From the NCBI GenBank assembly GCA_030512295.1, contig JAULSR010000003.1, positions 186,001-250,000 on the forward strand: a stretch of 64,000 nt of DNA, written 5' to 3'. The stretch is from Bombardia bombarda (Eukaryota; Ascomycota; Sordariomycetes; Sordariales; Lasiosphaeriaceae). The notes under the pieces were generated by a model. That model was not told where the DNA came from. It did no database searches and was given only the letters and a program-made list of their open reading frames with translations. Position numbers and translations under genes: made by a program. This document shows positions 11,759 through 21,583 of this stretch, piece by piece (the first letter of the stretch is position 1; the number at the start of each line of letters is the position of its first letter).

Positions 11759-13542
11759 ATGACGAACACTAACCCTCGCGAACTCCCGTCCTTGGCTCGA
11801 TCTATCCACTGCTTCCGCGCAAACGACCAACCGCGACCACACCAACCGCGATCACGAGCAAAGTTCACCACCGAAGAAAAGGAAAAGGTTCGCGAGGTCC
11901 GACGACAAGGCGCATGTTTGCGGTGTAGGATATTGAAGATCCAGGTGCGCACTATCCACCCATCCCAGACGACGTGACCGTCTCGAGACTTGAGAGTTGC
12001 CAAGAGTTGACATTCCCTTGGAGTGCTCCAGCTCCAACCCCTGCCAGCCCTGTCTTCAATCCGCCGTCAGGGGCTCTGAGAGGAAGGTGCTTTCCTTTTG
12101 CTACTGCGTCCGCACACGCTTCGCCGACGTCAACATCTTTCACGCCAGCTCGACCGCAACTACCTCCACCACCATGCAGATCGAGGCCCTCATGGCCCGC
12201 ATGAGCAGCCTGCTCTCGCGCATCGCCACGCCCGCCAATTTCCCCCTCAAAACCCCATCAGATCAGACAAAATTCAACGATACTCTCGTCTCATGGCTGA
12301 CTGACCCGTCTTCTACCTTCCCTAACGGCAGCATCGTGGGTCTCTGCTGTTCTAGCCTTCTCTCCATCCACTTCCGGGATGAGACAGTCGACGCCGACCT
12401 CGACCTGCTCCCCGAGTTCCAGAGCTTCCTGCTCGCCACTTCACTCGCTCACAGCGGCTGGAACGGTGGCGGCAAGGATGGAAGCATGGGCCGCCGCGAC
12501 CTCTGCACCGCCGGCCACGTATCGGGCTACCGCCTGATGAAGCGCCTCGACCGCATTTTAACACCCCAGTTTCTAGGTCGCTGCAGTCCCGAGTACTGCC
12601 AAGTGCTCTTTCTTCTTGTGCTGGGCACTGTTCTGGGAGTGGGCTATTCGTCTGACCTGGCAGAATCGCCAAGTTTTCCCCCGGACCTTTTGGGGGAGCG
12701 GTTTCAGCAGAGCCCGACGCTCTGGTTGGCTATGAAGGAGCATCTGTGCCAGATGTTGGCACACCATTTGATTTTCCTGGGTTCCATGTTGGGAATCAAG
12801 CTGGATACAGCGCTCGAGCGCCAAATCATCGACACGGCGGTTGACAGGTGGAACAAAATGGAGGCGTTCGTCTGGGCTGATGGTGTTCTGCCACCCGCCA
12901 TGGTCGCTTCAGGAGAGCCAGATCGGTCCCCGGTATCATCTTCAAGGTCAAATTCCAGCAAGAGCAGCGGAAGCAAAAGGCCCATGTCAATAATTCCGTC
13001 GCCAGTGGCGAAAAACGAAAGTATAAACCTGCCATACTGGGAAGAACTCCCACCGCCAGTACCGCTGCCATTGTCTACTTTGGTCCCAATTCCATGTCCT
13101 CCCGAGGTCGCACAGCTACGAGGCGCTCAATATGAGAAATGGACAGAAAACCCCCAGTCGTACCTCTCCATGGAGGACGAGATAATAACACCATGTGCGG
13201 AGCCGGACATGTACGAAGACAGAAAGCCTTCTGCCAGCACCAGTGTTGCAGATCAGGGTATGGTGAGGATGATGCCCATGAAGTCGAATACGGAGCCTAT
13301 CCCGACGGGGTGTCAAGAAGGTATGTTATTAAATTCCGTCTTATCGTTTGGGTAAAGCATGGATCAGTCCGGATGACGGAGAGCTGACTTTTTTTTTGCC
13401 CCTAGTGCATGTTCCGTGGCGAAAAGTACGGACACGCTCTATGTGGGTTGTCCGGACCATCGATGCTGGCGAGCAGGGACAGATCAATGTTCACGCGCGG
13501 CTGAGAGGGAGGGAGGTTGATGACTTTGGGGTCTTTGTTTAG
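11759..13542 (+). CDS. Zn2Cys6 zinc-cluster protein
   Basis: Probable nuclear regulator of 539 aa. Exons 11759-11944, 12024-13320 and 13416-ish; exact joining at 13406 gives a coding length divisible by three. The N-terminus has the basic KFTTEEKEKVREVRRQG followed by the zinc cluster CLRCRILKIQ, whose third cysteine is supplied by exon 2 (CSSSNPCQPC). The spacing C-x2-C-x6-C-x5-C-x2-C fits a Zn2Cys6 domain. The intron falls immediately before cysteine 3, close to where the other two zinc-cluster genes in this window are split. The remaining 480 residues hold no motif I recognise, only a Ser-rich segment near the middle (SSSRSNSSKSSGS). A long apparent 5' leader precedes it. Targets are unknown. 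Confidence 0.75.
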
Positions 13543-14355
13543 GACTCTTTGAGTTTGAACGAAAGGAAAATGAAAGGGGCGACAGAAGGAGTCTAATTCT
13601 GGACTGATAATGTCTATGATGATTTATGATTAATGAACAGATGTCACGGTGGCTTACAATACTCGGGCTTTTCTGTTTTTGCGGAAGTTTGTCTGGCCGT
13701 TGCCAGGCTTTGGAACTTAGGCATATCGCAATTTTGGTCCGCTTGGAGACAAGCGTGTCTAACTGGGCATGTCAATAGACAGAACAAAATGTGGGCGGAA
13801 ACGACCTCAGCTAAATTACGAAGGGCAGACATAATACAGCCCATTGCCACCAGCGCAGTTCCACAGTGCAAGCATAGCCGCCGAACAATATCAAAGTTGA
13901 TGTTGGTAGGTACACAGACGCAAGGGAGAGCTAACCACAATCGAGCCACCCTCGTTACGGATGAACCAATGAACAGCAGGTCATGGCATAGATGGATACC
14001 GTTTGCTTTAGACAGACGAATCCCAACGTTTGAACCACAATCGTCTGGAATATACCCGTCTCCTCAAACTCGGACACTGTAACAAAGGTGGGTTTGCGTG
14101 GATACGTGGCACCCCATTACAAGCTAGATACAGGGCAAGGGTCATGCGCCCAAAGTACATCCTAAGCCAAATAGCGAGACTTTAGGCACCAGGAGCCGAT
14201 AATGTAAGAAAAGTGAAAAGGAAAATGATCTCTGTCCAATTCTGCAGCCGCGATTATAATACGGTCAGGGCGCTCCATTAATTTATAGCTACCTTACTAT
14301 CTCCAAAGCTGACTGCACCATGTGAACTCACATGAAAGCAAAGACGACAACAGCC
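13543..14355. other. Intergenic; no convincing gene
   Basis: A 149-codon open frame at 13633-14082 (plus) shows no domain, signal peptide or homologous motif that I recognise and is probably chance. A minus-strand frame overlaps it. Promoter of the oxidoreductase is expected at the right end. Confidence 0.45.
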
Positions 14356-15513
14356 ATGGCGATACAGGAAAAGCTGACCTCGTATCTCATCATCGGTGCC
14401 GGCTCCTTTGGTGCCTCGACCGCCCTGGCCCTCAAGAAAGCCGAGCCTGACGCCCACATCACGGTTATCGACCGGACCCCCTTTCCATGCCCCTATGCCG
14501 CCGCCCACGACGTTAACAAGATTTGCCGGGGTGACTATGGCGACCTCATGTACATGAAGCTCGCTATCCGCTCCATGGAAAGCTGGACTGCAGACCCGCT
14601 CTACAGCCGCCATTTTCATAATTCAGGCATGCTCTATGCCTACGACGATGCCTACCTTCGTACCATCATAGCCAACTGGGAGGCTATTTACGGCGAGGGT
14701 AACGCCCCCTCTCATCTTCTTGACCTGACAGATGCCAAACAAAGGTTTGGTGGCATATTTGAGAATGCCGACTGGTCTGCGGCCGAGAGGTCTCTTTGGA
14801 GCCCTCAGGCAGAACGGCTCAAACACAGCCCCGTCATGGCGTTGATGGCCACTCTACCAGGTTCGAGTCCCCCATACAATTTGACATGTTGTCCATGCCA
14901 ATAACATGAGGCGGTTTCTGACCATGTCCGTTTATATACAGCCGAATCACTCCCACCTGGGGACGATCGAGTGCTAAAGTGCATGAACGACACTGGCTTC
15001 AGCAACAATGTCTACCATGAGCCGTCCAAACAGAAGTTGTCCATCCCGCCCTCCAAGGTCAGCCAGCTGACGTGGTCCCAAGACATGCCTCAGGTGCTGA
15101 AAGATGAACTGCGCACCATCGGGCAAGAGCTTCATGGTGGCCTGCTGAGCAAACTGGTGCCTACATACTATCGCATGTGCTGGTGAGCAGCAGATTTGAG
15201 CCGTTTGTCGTATATGACTAAGTGGTGTTCCAGGGACGGATTCACGCCAAATCAAGACTTTATCATCTGCGCGCATCCCCACGCCCAGAACTTGTACATC
15301 GTGGGTGGCGGGTCATTCCATGCCTGCGAGTTCCTCCCAGTAATGGGGGATATTGTTGTGCAGATGCTGCGAGGTGAGTTAGATGGAGAGATGGAACGGC
15401 GATTTGCGTGGGATCGTCCCAACGATGGACATAACTCTCACTTCAGTACGCTCCAAATAGAGATCTCGGTGATCTATGGGGTGAGGCGAGCGTTTGACAG
15501 AGATAGCACTTGA
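14356..15513 (+). CDS. FAD-dependent oxidoreductase (fructosyl amine / sarcosine oxidase-like) with large internal deletion
   Basis: Resembles fungal fructosyl-amino-acid oxidases, which oxidise glycated amines with FAD. Exons 14356-14860, 14942-15182 and 15234-15513 join in phase to 341 aa. The N-terminal Rossmann motif is intact (YLIIGAGSFGASTA), as are FPCPYAAAHDVNKICRGDYGD and the C-terminal KCMNDTGFSNNVYHEPS, YRMCWDGFTPNQDFII (its Cys aligns with the covalent flavin Cys of sarcosine oxidases), GGGSFHACEFLP and AWDRPNDG. The family is normally about 430-450 aa. Here roughly 100-150 residues of the substrate and FAD domain between WSPQAER and LPPGDDRVLKC are absent, with only a short junk stretch and an intron there. 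A Kozak-like ATG at 14356 is preferred over 14332. It is probably inactive. Confidence 0.75.
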
Positions 15514-15923
15514 GTTGAGGTGGTGAACCCCGATATAAGATGAGTTATCTACCTAGGTAGGTATGGTGCATTTTTGCAATCTGGCGGCAGAGTTGCCCTG
15601 TAGTGACCTGATATCTTTCTACGATATTTCTGGCGGGACCAGCGCAGGTCAGAAATCCCCAAACAGAAGGTACCTTGGCTAATTAGCGGAATATCAGTCA
15701 GCATGCATTGCATATACTTATGTATTCGATCTGCAGCTTGCTGTTTGCCTGGACCCCTGGCGTGCTACAAATGACCATAAAGCCATGCGTTCCCCCACCT
15801 TTCTTCCGTGTTTCAGGATCCAAGGGAGCCACCCTTTTAACCACACCATAACCATAGCTAATTGGCCAAGTCATCTCGTTTAACCCAGCTTTTCGAGCAC
15901 CACTTGCTACCTTGTTGTTGAAC
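15514..15923. other. Intergenic; nothing recognised
   Basis: Short spacer between the oxidase-like gene and the SDR gene. It contains an AGGTAGGT-type run near 15552-15562 and no coding or RNA signal that I can identify. Confidence 0.4.
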
Positions 15924-17074
15924 ATGACTCTGACGCTACCAGTAAAGAGTCTGCCAGTTATTGGTACGTTCCCCAGGTCTAATGCTGGATTTCATGAGAA
16001 CGTTGCAATTCCCCACTCAATCGTTCAGCACATAGTCAACACTTTTCACTCGTTAGATTATCGTTATTCGATCCACCAGTCACTGATGCTGCGCGCATCA
16101 CCTTAGGGGCAAACCGCGGTATTGGACGTCAGCTCGTGACTCGATTCTGAGCACTGGGCTACGATGTGTTTGGCACCTACCGCCGGCCCTTAAGCCGAGA
16201 CGATGACTCAGTGACAGGAGTATACATATAAACCCCGGCTATCGAATTATATGCCCATGGTTGACTGACAGCTACTTGAAAACATACAGCTAAAGAATCA
16301 AGGCGTCCACACGCTGGAGATTAACTTTACCGACGAGGCATCCATTCTCGCTGCAGCGGCAGCCTTTGGCGACAACAAACTAGATGTACTCGTGAACTGC
16401 GGTGGTAAGGTCATCCTCAACTGTGACTGATGGAAGATATGAATCGAACACCCAAACACCAAGAAAGATGGCTTATACGCAACTAGGCATCTATAGCGAC
16501 TGGGACGAGAAGCGCTTCACTGATCATTCGGCTGAGGATTTTCTCAGCCACTTCAGAGTGAACACCGTAGTGCGTAGCTCATCCTGTCAGCCAAACACGT
16601 CTAGCCATTTTACACAAACCGCTCATCTCTACACAGGGGCCATTCTTAAGCTCCAAAGCCTTTCTACCCTCCCTGTCAAAGGCCCCACTGGGGAAAATTA
16701 TCAGCATCTCGTCCAACATGGCCGGTGTGGAGCGTAACTACGGCGGCAACGCTTGCTACCGCGTCTCCAAGACAGGCCTCAACCAACTCACCAAGACTAT
16801 GGCCATCAACCTACAAAAGCTCCATCTATCCCACGTCGTTACTCTAGCTGTCCACCCAGGATGGTTGCCGACGAGATTGGCGGGCTTCCACGGCGCGGAT
16901 GATATGGAGACCTGCATGGCTGGTCTTGTCGATACCATCGAACGATTCGGCACTGACGAAGGCAAAGAGTTGGAGACTGGGTCATATGTGAAGTGGACAG
17001 GTGAGAAGCTAAGTTACAGACTGGTAGCCGAGGTTCACGGGAATTATGGGATAATTCATAGAGCAATGGCATAA
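15924..17074 (+). pseudogene. Short-chain dehydrogenase/reductase with a single in-frame stop
   Basis: Classical SDR fold, NAD(P)H-dependent. Five exons (15924-15963, 16107-16219, 16290-16404, 16487-16569 and 16637-17074) join in phase to 263 codons. The cofactor motif is GANRGIGRQLV, followed by HTLEINFTDEASI, DVLVNC, the catalytic serine region SISSNMAG, the catalytic YRVSK and the HPG of the post-catalytic loop (LAVHPGWLPTRL). Everything expected is present except that codon 28 is TGA (16148-16150), in place of a residue in the usual RF-x-ALGYDVFGTYRR stretch. Downstream exons show no other break, so the stop is recent or is a sequencing error. It lies 410 bp after the truncated oxidase on the same strand. 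Confidence 0.8.
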
Positions 17075-17213
17075 GTTATTTATGGAGGTATTCCAATTGG
17101 AATTGGAACTTTCGCAGTTATAAAATGTGAACCAACCTAAAAGAAAAGCTCAGAAGCGCCAAAGAGCTAAAAAGGACAAGAGTCCCTTTCAAAAGGAGCA
17201 AAATATAAACACA

Positions 17214-17325
17214 TGACAAGGGTGGGATTCGAACCCACGCCTCTTGCGAGACCACGGAATCTTTCCAAGGTAGAATTTAGGATTTTTCCTAAACGTGGCG
17301 CGTTAGACCGCTCCGCCACCTTGCC
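17214..17325 (-). tRNA. tRNA-Leu (anticodon UAG) with intron
   Basis: The minus strand reads a 7-bp acceptor stem (GGCAAGG with CCTTGTC, one G-U pair), a D-arm GCGGAGCGG, anticodon stem CCACG/CGTGG, loop TTTAGG giving anticodon TAG, an intron of about 30 nt one base after the anticodon, a long variable arm (class II) and T-loop GGTTCGAATCC. The discriminator is A. A T-rich stretch follows as Pol III terminator. Confidence 0.9.
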
Positions 17326-17949
17326 TTTGGTGTTGTTATTGTTGGGATGGGGCATGCAACATGCGCTTAGGAGTGGATGACACTGTTTAGTTAAAGTGGA
17401 TTCGCAAACTTCCCACTGCATATCGCGCCGACAACAAACAGCCACATGATTACTACTATGGGACCGAGAGCTCTGCACATTTTTGATATTAGTAATAGGA
17501 TACATTGTTCTCCACCTGGTGAGTAAGTGGAACAGCTTTGTAAGGTGCATCTGTTAAAGGCTACCTACTATGTTTTGTATGTTCAAATTTCACGACAAGA
17601 GGCAATAGATTAATCAGGTCCGTCCCCATTAAAGAACACCCTTGGCAACAATCATCTTCTATTGTAGGCTCCGAAGATCTTTGGTGCATATTAATGGGTG
17701 AAGGGGATAGAACTAATGTCGCATGGGAATGTGAGATGGATGGAGAGCATACAACCCATCATGGCCTGTATTGGCCCCTGCCATCACTTGTTGATGTGAG
17801 TAGTGAGTACCTAAAGAAGAGGTATGTACAACAAATAGTTCATGGGCATCATGGTAGACAATCGATCGGAACGCATGATGTTTATCGGATTGTCGGGTGC
17901 AACGGGCGTGGCTGATGTACAATTCTTATCGGTGTGCAAACTAATCAAC
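17326..17949. other. Spacer between two tRNA genes
   Basis: No coding signal. A 73-codon frame at 17694 and its antisense counterpart are taken as chance. Confidence 0.4.
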
Positions 17950-18032
17950 GGTTGTGTAGTGTAGTGGTTATCACTTTGGTTTTTGAAGTAGTTCGTCTAC
18001 CAATAACCCCAGTTCGAACCTGGGCACGACCT
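17950..18032 (+). tRNA. tRNA-Gln (anticodon UUG) with short intron
   Basis: Acceptor GGTTGTG pairs with CACGACC. The D-arm is TAGTGTAGTGGTTATCAC. Anticodon stem TTGGT/ACCAA encloses TTTTGA (anticodon TTG) interrupted by an intron of about 11-12 nt. The T-arm is CCCAGTTCGAACCTGGG. The run TTTTT directly downstream (18034-18039) is a Pol III terminator. Confidence 0.9.
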
Positions 18033-18105
18033 GATTTTTGCCACTTTCTCATTTTAAACTATTCCTTCTTTTTGCTTCCCCACCCCACAACGAAATTGGC
18101 AAAGG

Positions 18106-18161
18106 GATCTTAATATGTCCCATGTAGCGGTAACATCGGGTTCGACTCCCGGTATCCGAAT
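18106..18161 (+). pseudogene. tRNA-like fragment (3' half)
   Basis: Only a T-arm (ATCGGGTTCGACTCCCGGT) and a 3' acceptor-like strand TATCCGA can be seen, followed by a TTTTT run at about 18165. No matching 5' acceptor strand (TCGGATA) or D-arm precedes it within 80 bp. It is therefore called a tRNA relic or tRNA-derived element near the intact tRNA-Gln. Confidence 0.45.
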
Positions 18162-19089
18162 TCCTTTTTGTTTACTCCGGCATGAAGATACGGCATGGAT
18201 CATTGCTTTTTATTTTGTTCATCATATCCACACTGCTTTCTGGGCTTTATCTTGGATGAAACGAAAGAAACGAAGTGACCGCCAGTGAGAGACGGCAGCA
18301 GACAGAGCACACAATGTATAAAACGAGAGAGCGCGAATGATTCATTCAACATGAAGCGTCGTATCTATCCGATCCAGGTCTTCACGCCTTTTCCTAAGCC
18401 AGGCCCTTTCCCACACTCCACTTGATGCAGTAGGTGTGGGACTCGAGAGGCTCATGAAGAGATGGATCCAGAGCAAAGCTATCTAGGGCGGCTGTGTGCG
18501 GGCATGAAGATGACCCTGAATCCCTGGTGGGGAGCTCACCCACCCTGTGTAACCACACTGCCAGGCAGACTTGCATAAAAGTCGGAATACGCATTAGGTC
18601 GTGGTGTGGTAGGACATTCAAAAGGGTGACGATCTGGTGAGAGATTTACGACGACACTAGGAAGGTGCCGGGACTGCTCTGGCGGACTTGCGATGAGGGT
18701 GTGATACATAGGTATATAATTGGATGAGATGTTGCCCATCCTTATCAGTCTGAGACTGGGGGCGTCTGACGGGTTCTTTTGGCCAAGTATGGTATCAGTC
18801 TCATTGGTCGAATAGTCTAATCTCGGAGCCGAAGGTTGTCAGCAGTGCCACGGAAGGCTTGGTAGGCAACCACGAGGCAACCACGATACATGGAGCCTGA
18901 CAGCCTACCTTGCTTTCCCCGTTGACTGTCAGAGCCTCCAGTCAAGATAAATCTCCGCCACCCCCGCGCTCCTTTCATCCCGTCAGTACTTCCAGCGTCA
19001 ATACCTATCTCTCATTATCTGGCCATTTTCTCGTCAACCTCCTGTCAAGTGTCTACTCCCCAAACTGTCAAGTGTCAACTCCCCAAAAT
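18162..19089. other. Intergenic; no gene recognised
   Basis: Short overlapping frames only. A small direct repeat (aggcaaccacga) occurs near 18863-18885. The right end should hold the promoter of the zinc-cluster/ankyrin gene. Confidence 0.4.
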
Positions 19090-21195
19090 ATGGATGCGAG
19101 TAACTCTCAGCCCCAAAGAAGGCCCAGGCACCAGCTCAAATGCGAAAAATGTCGAAAAGACAGGCAAAAGGTGCGTGTCAGCCATCTACCTAGAGCCCAT
19201 ATGCTAACTGGAGACGGCGAAGTGCGAGGCACAGGATCGGCAGTGGCCCAAGAAATGCAAACGCTGCGAAGACAAGGGTTTTGATTGTTCTCCCCGCACC
19301 ATGAAGATACTGCAACCCATCTCGAATGCCCGGCCGGAGGTTGACCTCGAGATGCCGCCTGCCGGATCTGGGGAAGTCTTTGATGGCTACTATGATATCG
19401 TTACGGCCGTTGGAGAGGTTTCCTTTTCATTGACAATATCCCAGATGTATGTCCCCATATCCTCTCTACCTTCTTCGTTACCTTTGCTGATGTGTTCAGG
19501 GTCAACTCGGTTGTCCTTCTCCGCGTACTGCGAAGAGCCCATGCGAAGGTAAAGAAGCAGGCGTATAAGCTCGAAAATATGAATCCAGACCTCATCGAAT
19601 TCGACAGCCTCTATCTTGATGACAAGGATTCAAGTCTTGGTATCTTCAAGACGGCCGCCAGGTCGCTGAGCACAATTCTTACGCAGTACGCCTCGTATCG
19701 CCTCATCGGCCTTTCAGGAAGCAGAGACCCAACTGCTCTTCGCGAGAAGAGCATTCTGAGAAGTTTGGTCTTTGAAACAACAGTCAATCCAACTTCCGAT
19801 CAATCTACAGACTTGGATGAATTCATCGAATCAGATGTCAACATAGATGTATTGAAGCGGACATCCCGTGCTTTCGAGTTGGAGAACGAGCTGGGTCCTG
19901 CTTTGATCCTGGAGGAACAGATCCAATCCAAGTCGGCTAAGTCCGGAGAAACGCCATCGGCTCTCAGATACTGGGACCTGTACAAAAGGTTCAAAATAGC
20001 AGTCTTAGAGCTCCCACATGCTATCATATCCCGTCTCCCGGAAAATGTCATCAATAGCCCTGTTGTTTTCGATTGCGCCGGTTGGATGGCATATACCGAC
20101 CTCGACATAGAGGAATTCAAGCGACATCGGGATTGTCTTGGCTCGTCTATTCTTCCTCTCATCTTAGAGCGGCTCAGCATAGAGACTTCAAGTCGACATC
20201 ACTCTCTCCGAGCGTCGGCCTCATGTGGCATTCTTTACGGCAAGATAACCTCCTGGAGCCAGGAAATAGGCGACTTCGTCAATGTCGAAATATTTGGCCA
20301 ATCAGCGATCCATCTCGCTGTAAAATACAAACTCCTTGACCTAGTCATCGACTTGTTGGCGATATTGCCGAACCTGATCAACTTCACCACCATTACTGGA
20401 GCGACTCCATTGCATTATGCAGCCACTCTAGGGATAACGGAAATTTGCGACTACTTGTTGGACCAAGCTAGGAAGAACGGTTTCTCCGACTATGGTGATA
20501 GCGTCGACATCCTGGGAATATCCGTACTCCAATACGCCATTTCCCATAACTCTATCGATGTTGTACGCCTTCTCCTAGACCCAATCAACAAAGTCGATAT
20601 CAATAAGGCAGATCTAGTATATGGATGGACGCCGTTGATGAGAGCACTCAAGGATCACAGGTCTGTATCTACTTGCTGCCACTTGAAGTTGTTCTTAGAT
20701 CATCCAGCACTGGACTTGAATATCAAAGACGATGCTGGCTTCACAGCTCTACACATGGCGGTTACCGGGGAAAACCTAGAAGCGGTCAGGGATCTCGCAC
20801 CGAGATGTGGCGAAGGGACCAATTTCAAAGATGTTAGGGGCAAGACTGCCCTGGTTGTAGCTGCTGAGGCTGCTGAGAGAGTAGGCGACTGCACTTGTGA
20901 AGCTACTGCCATGGTGGAAGCCCTACTTTGTGTCGACAAAATCGATGCCAGCCTGGGGGATGACCATGAAATGACTCCGTTGCATTATGCTGCATCCAGG
21001 GGGGACTTTAACATGTGCCGACTCCTCGCTGCACGTGTGGACGGCGGCATCTTGGCGAAGTGTGCGGTAGGTAAGACACCGCTCGAGTATGCAAAAGACG
21101 GCGAGGTTGCCGCACTGCTTTTGGGATTTCAGAGGAAGGCCGAGGCAATGAGGGCAAGGTATGCATCATCAGAAGGTGAACCCATGGAATATTGA
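19090..21195 (+). CDS. Zn2Cys6-like zinc cluster fused to ankyrin repeats
   Basis: Intact 666-aa protein from exons 19090-19170, 19223-19446 and 19500-21195, total 2001 nt. The N-terminus carries CEKCRKDRQK joined across intron 1 to C-x10-CKRCEDKGFDC. This gives C-x2-C-x6-C-x10-C-x2-C-x6-C, a zinc-cluster pattern with a long middle spacer. About 250 residues without recognisable motifs follow. From about residue 355 to the end come at least six ankyrin units: GQSAIHLAVKYK, GATPLHYAATLG, GISVLQYAISHN, GWTPLMRALKDH, GFTALHMAVTGE, MTPLHYAASRGDF and KTPLEYAKDGE. Ankyrin repeats bind proteins. A zinc cluster suggests DNA binding, so a regulator tethered to a partner is plausible, but the function is unknown. 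The next gene downstream is a broken hydrolase-ankyrin gene. Confidence 0.85.
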
Positions 21196-21583
21196 AATAG
21201 GTACCTAGACTAGTTGAGATGACCGGCGTTGGGAATGCTACAATCATGGCTTATGGTTTCTGTCCTTACAGGGGGTAGTTCTCGTCACAACATACCACAC
21301 AGTATAATACATAAGATGGATGAACAGTACCTCAAGTCCCGAGCAGCACTTCTATGTCCACCAATGCTGCTATTTTAGCACGTTCCCAGCACAAACACAC
21401 TCACCGCAAACACACTCACCGCAAACAGGTTCGCACCATGGGCGCTTAAAGATCTCTCTCGGTCTCGCCACTTCTTTCACACCGAAAATAGCTTTCAACA
21501 CTCCAGTCCCCATTTTTAAGCAAATCCGAACTGCTCTCTGGTAAAATACCTGGACACCTACGCGGTACCAAATACCGGACAAG
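21196..21583. other. Intergenic with a short direct repeat
   Basis: Contains about 2.5 copies of a 15-bp unit (caaacacactcaccg) at about 21392-21428. Nothing else recognised. Confidence 0.4.
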
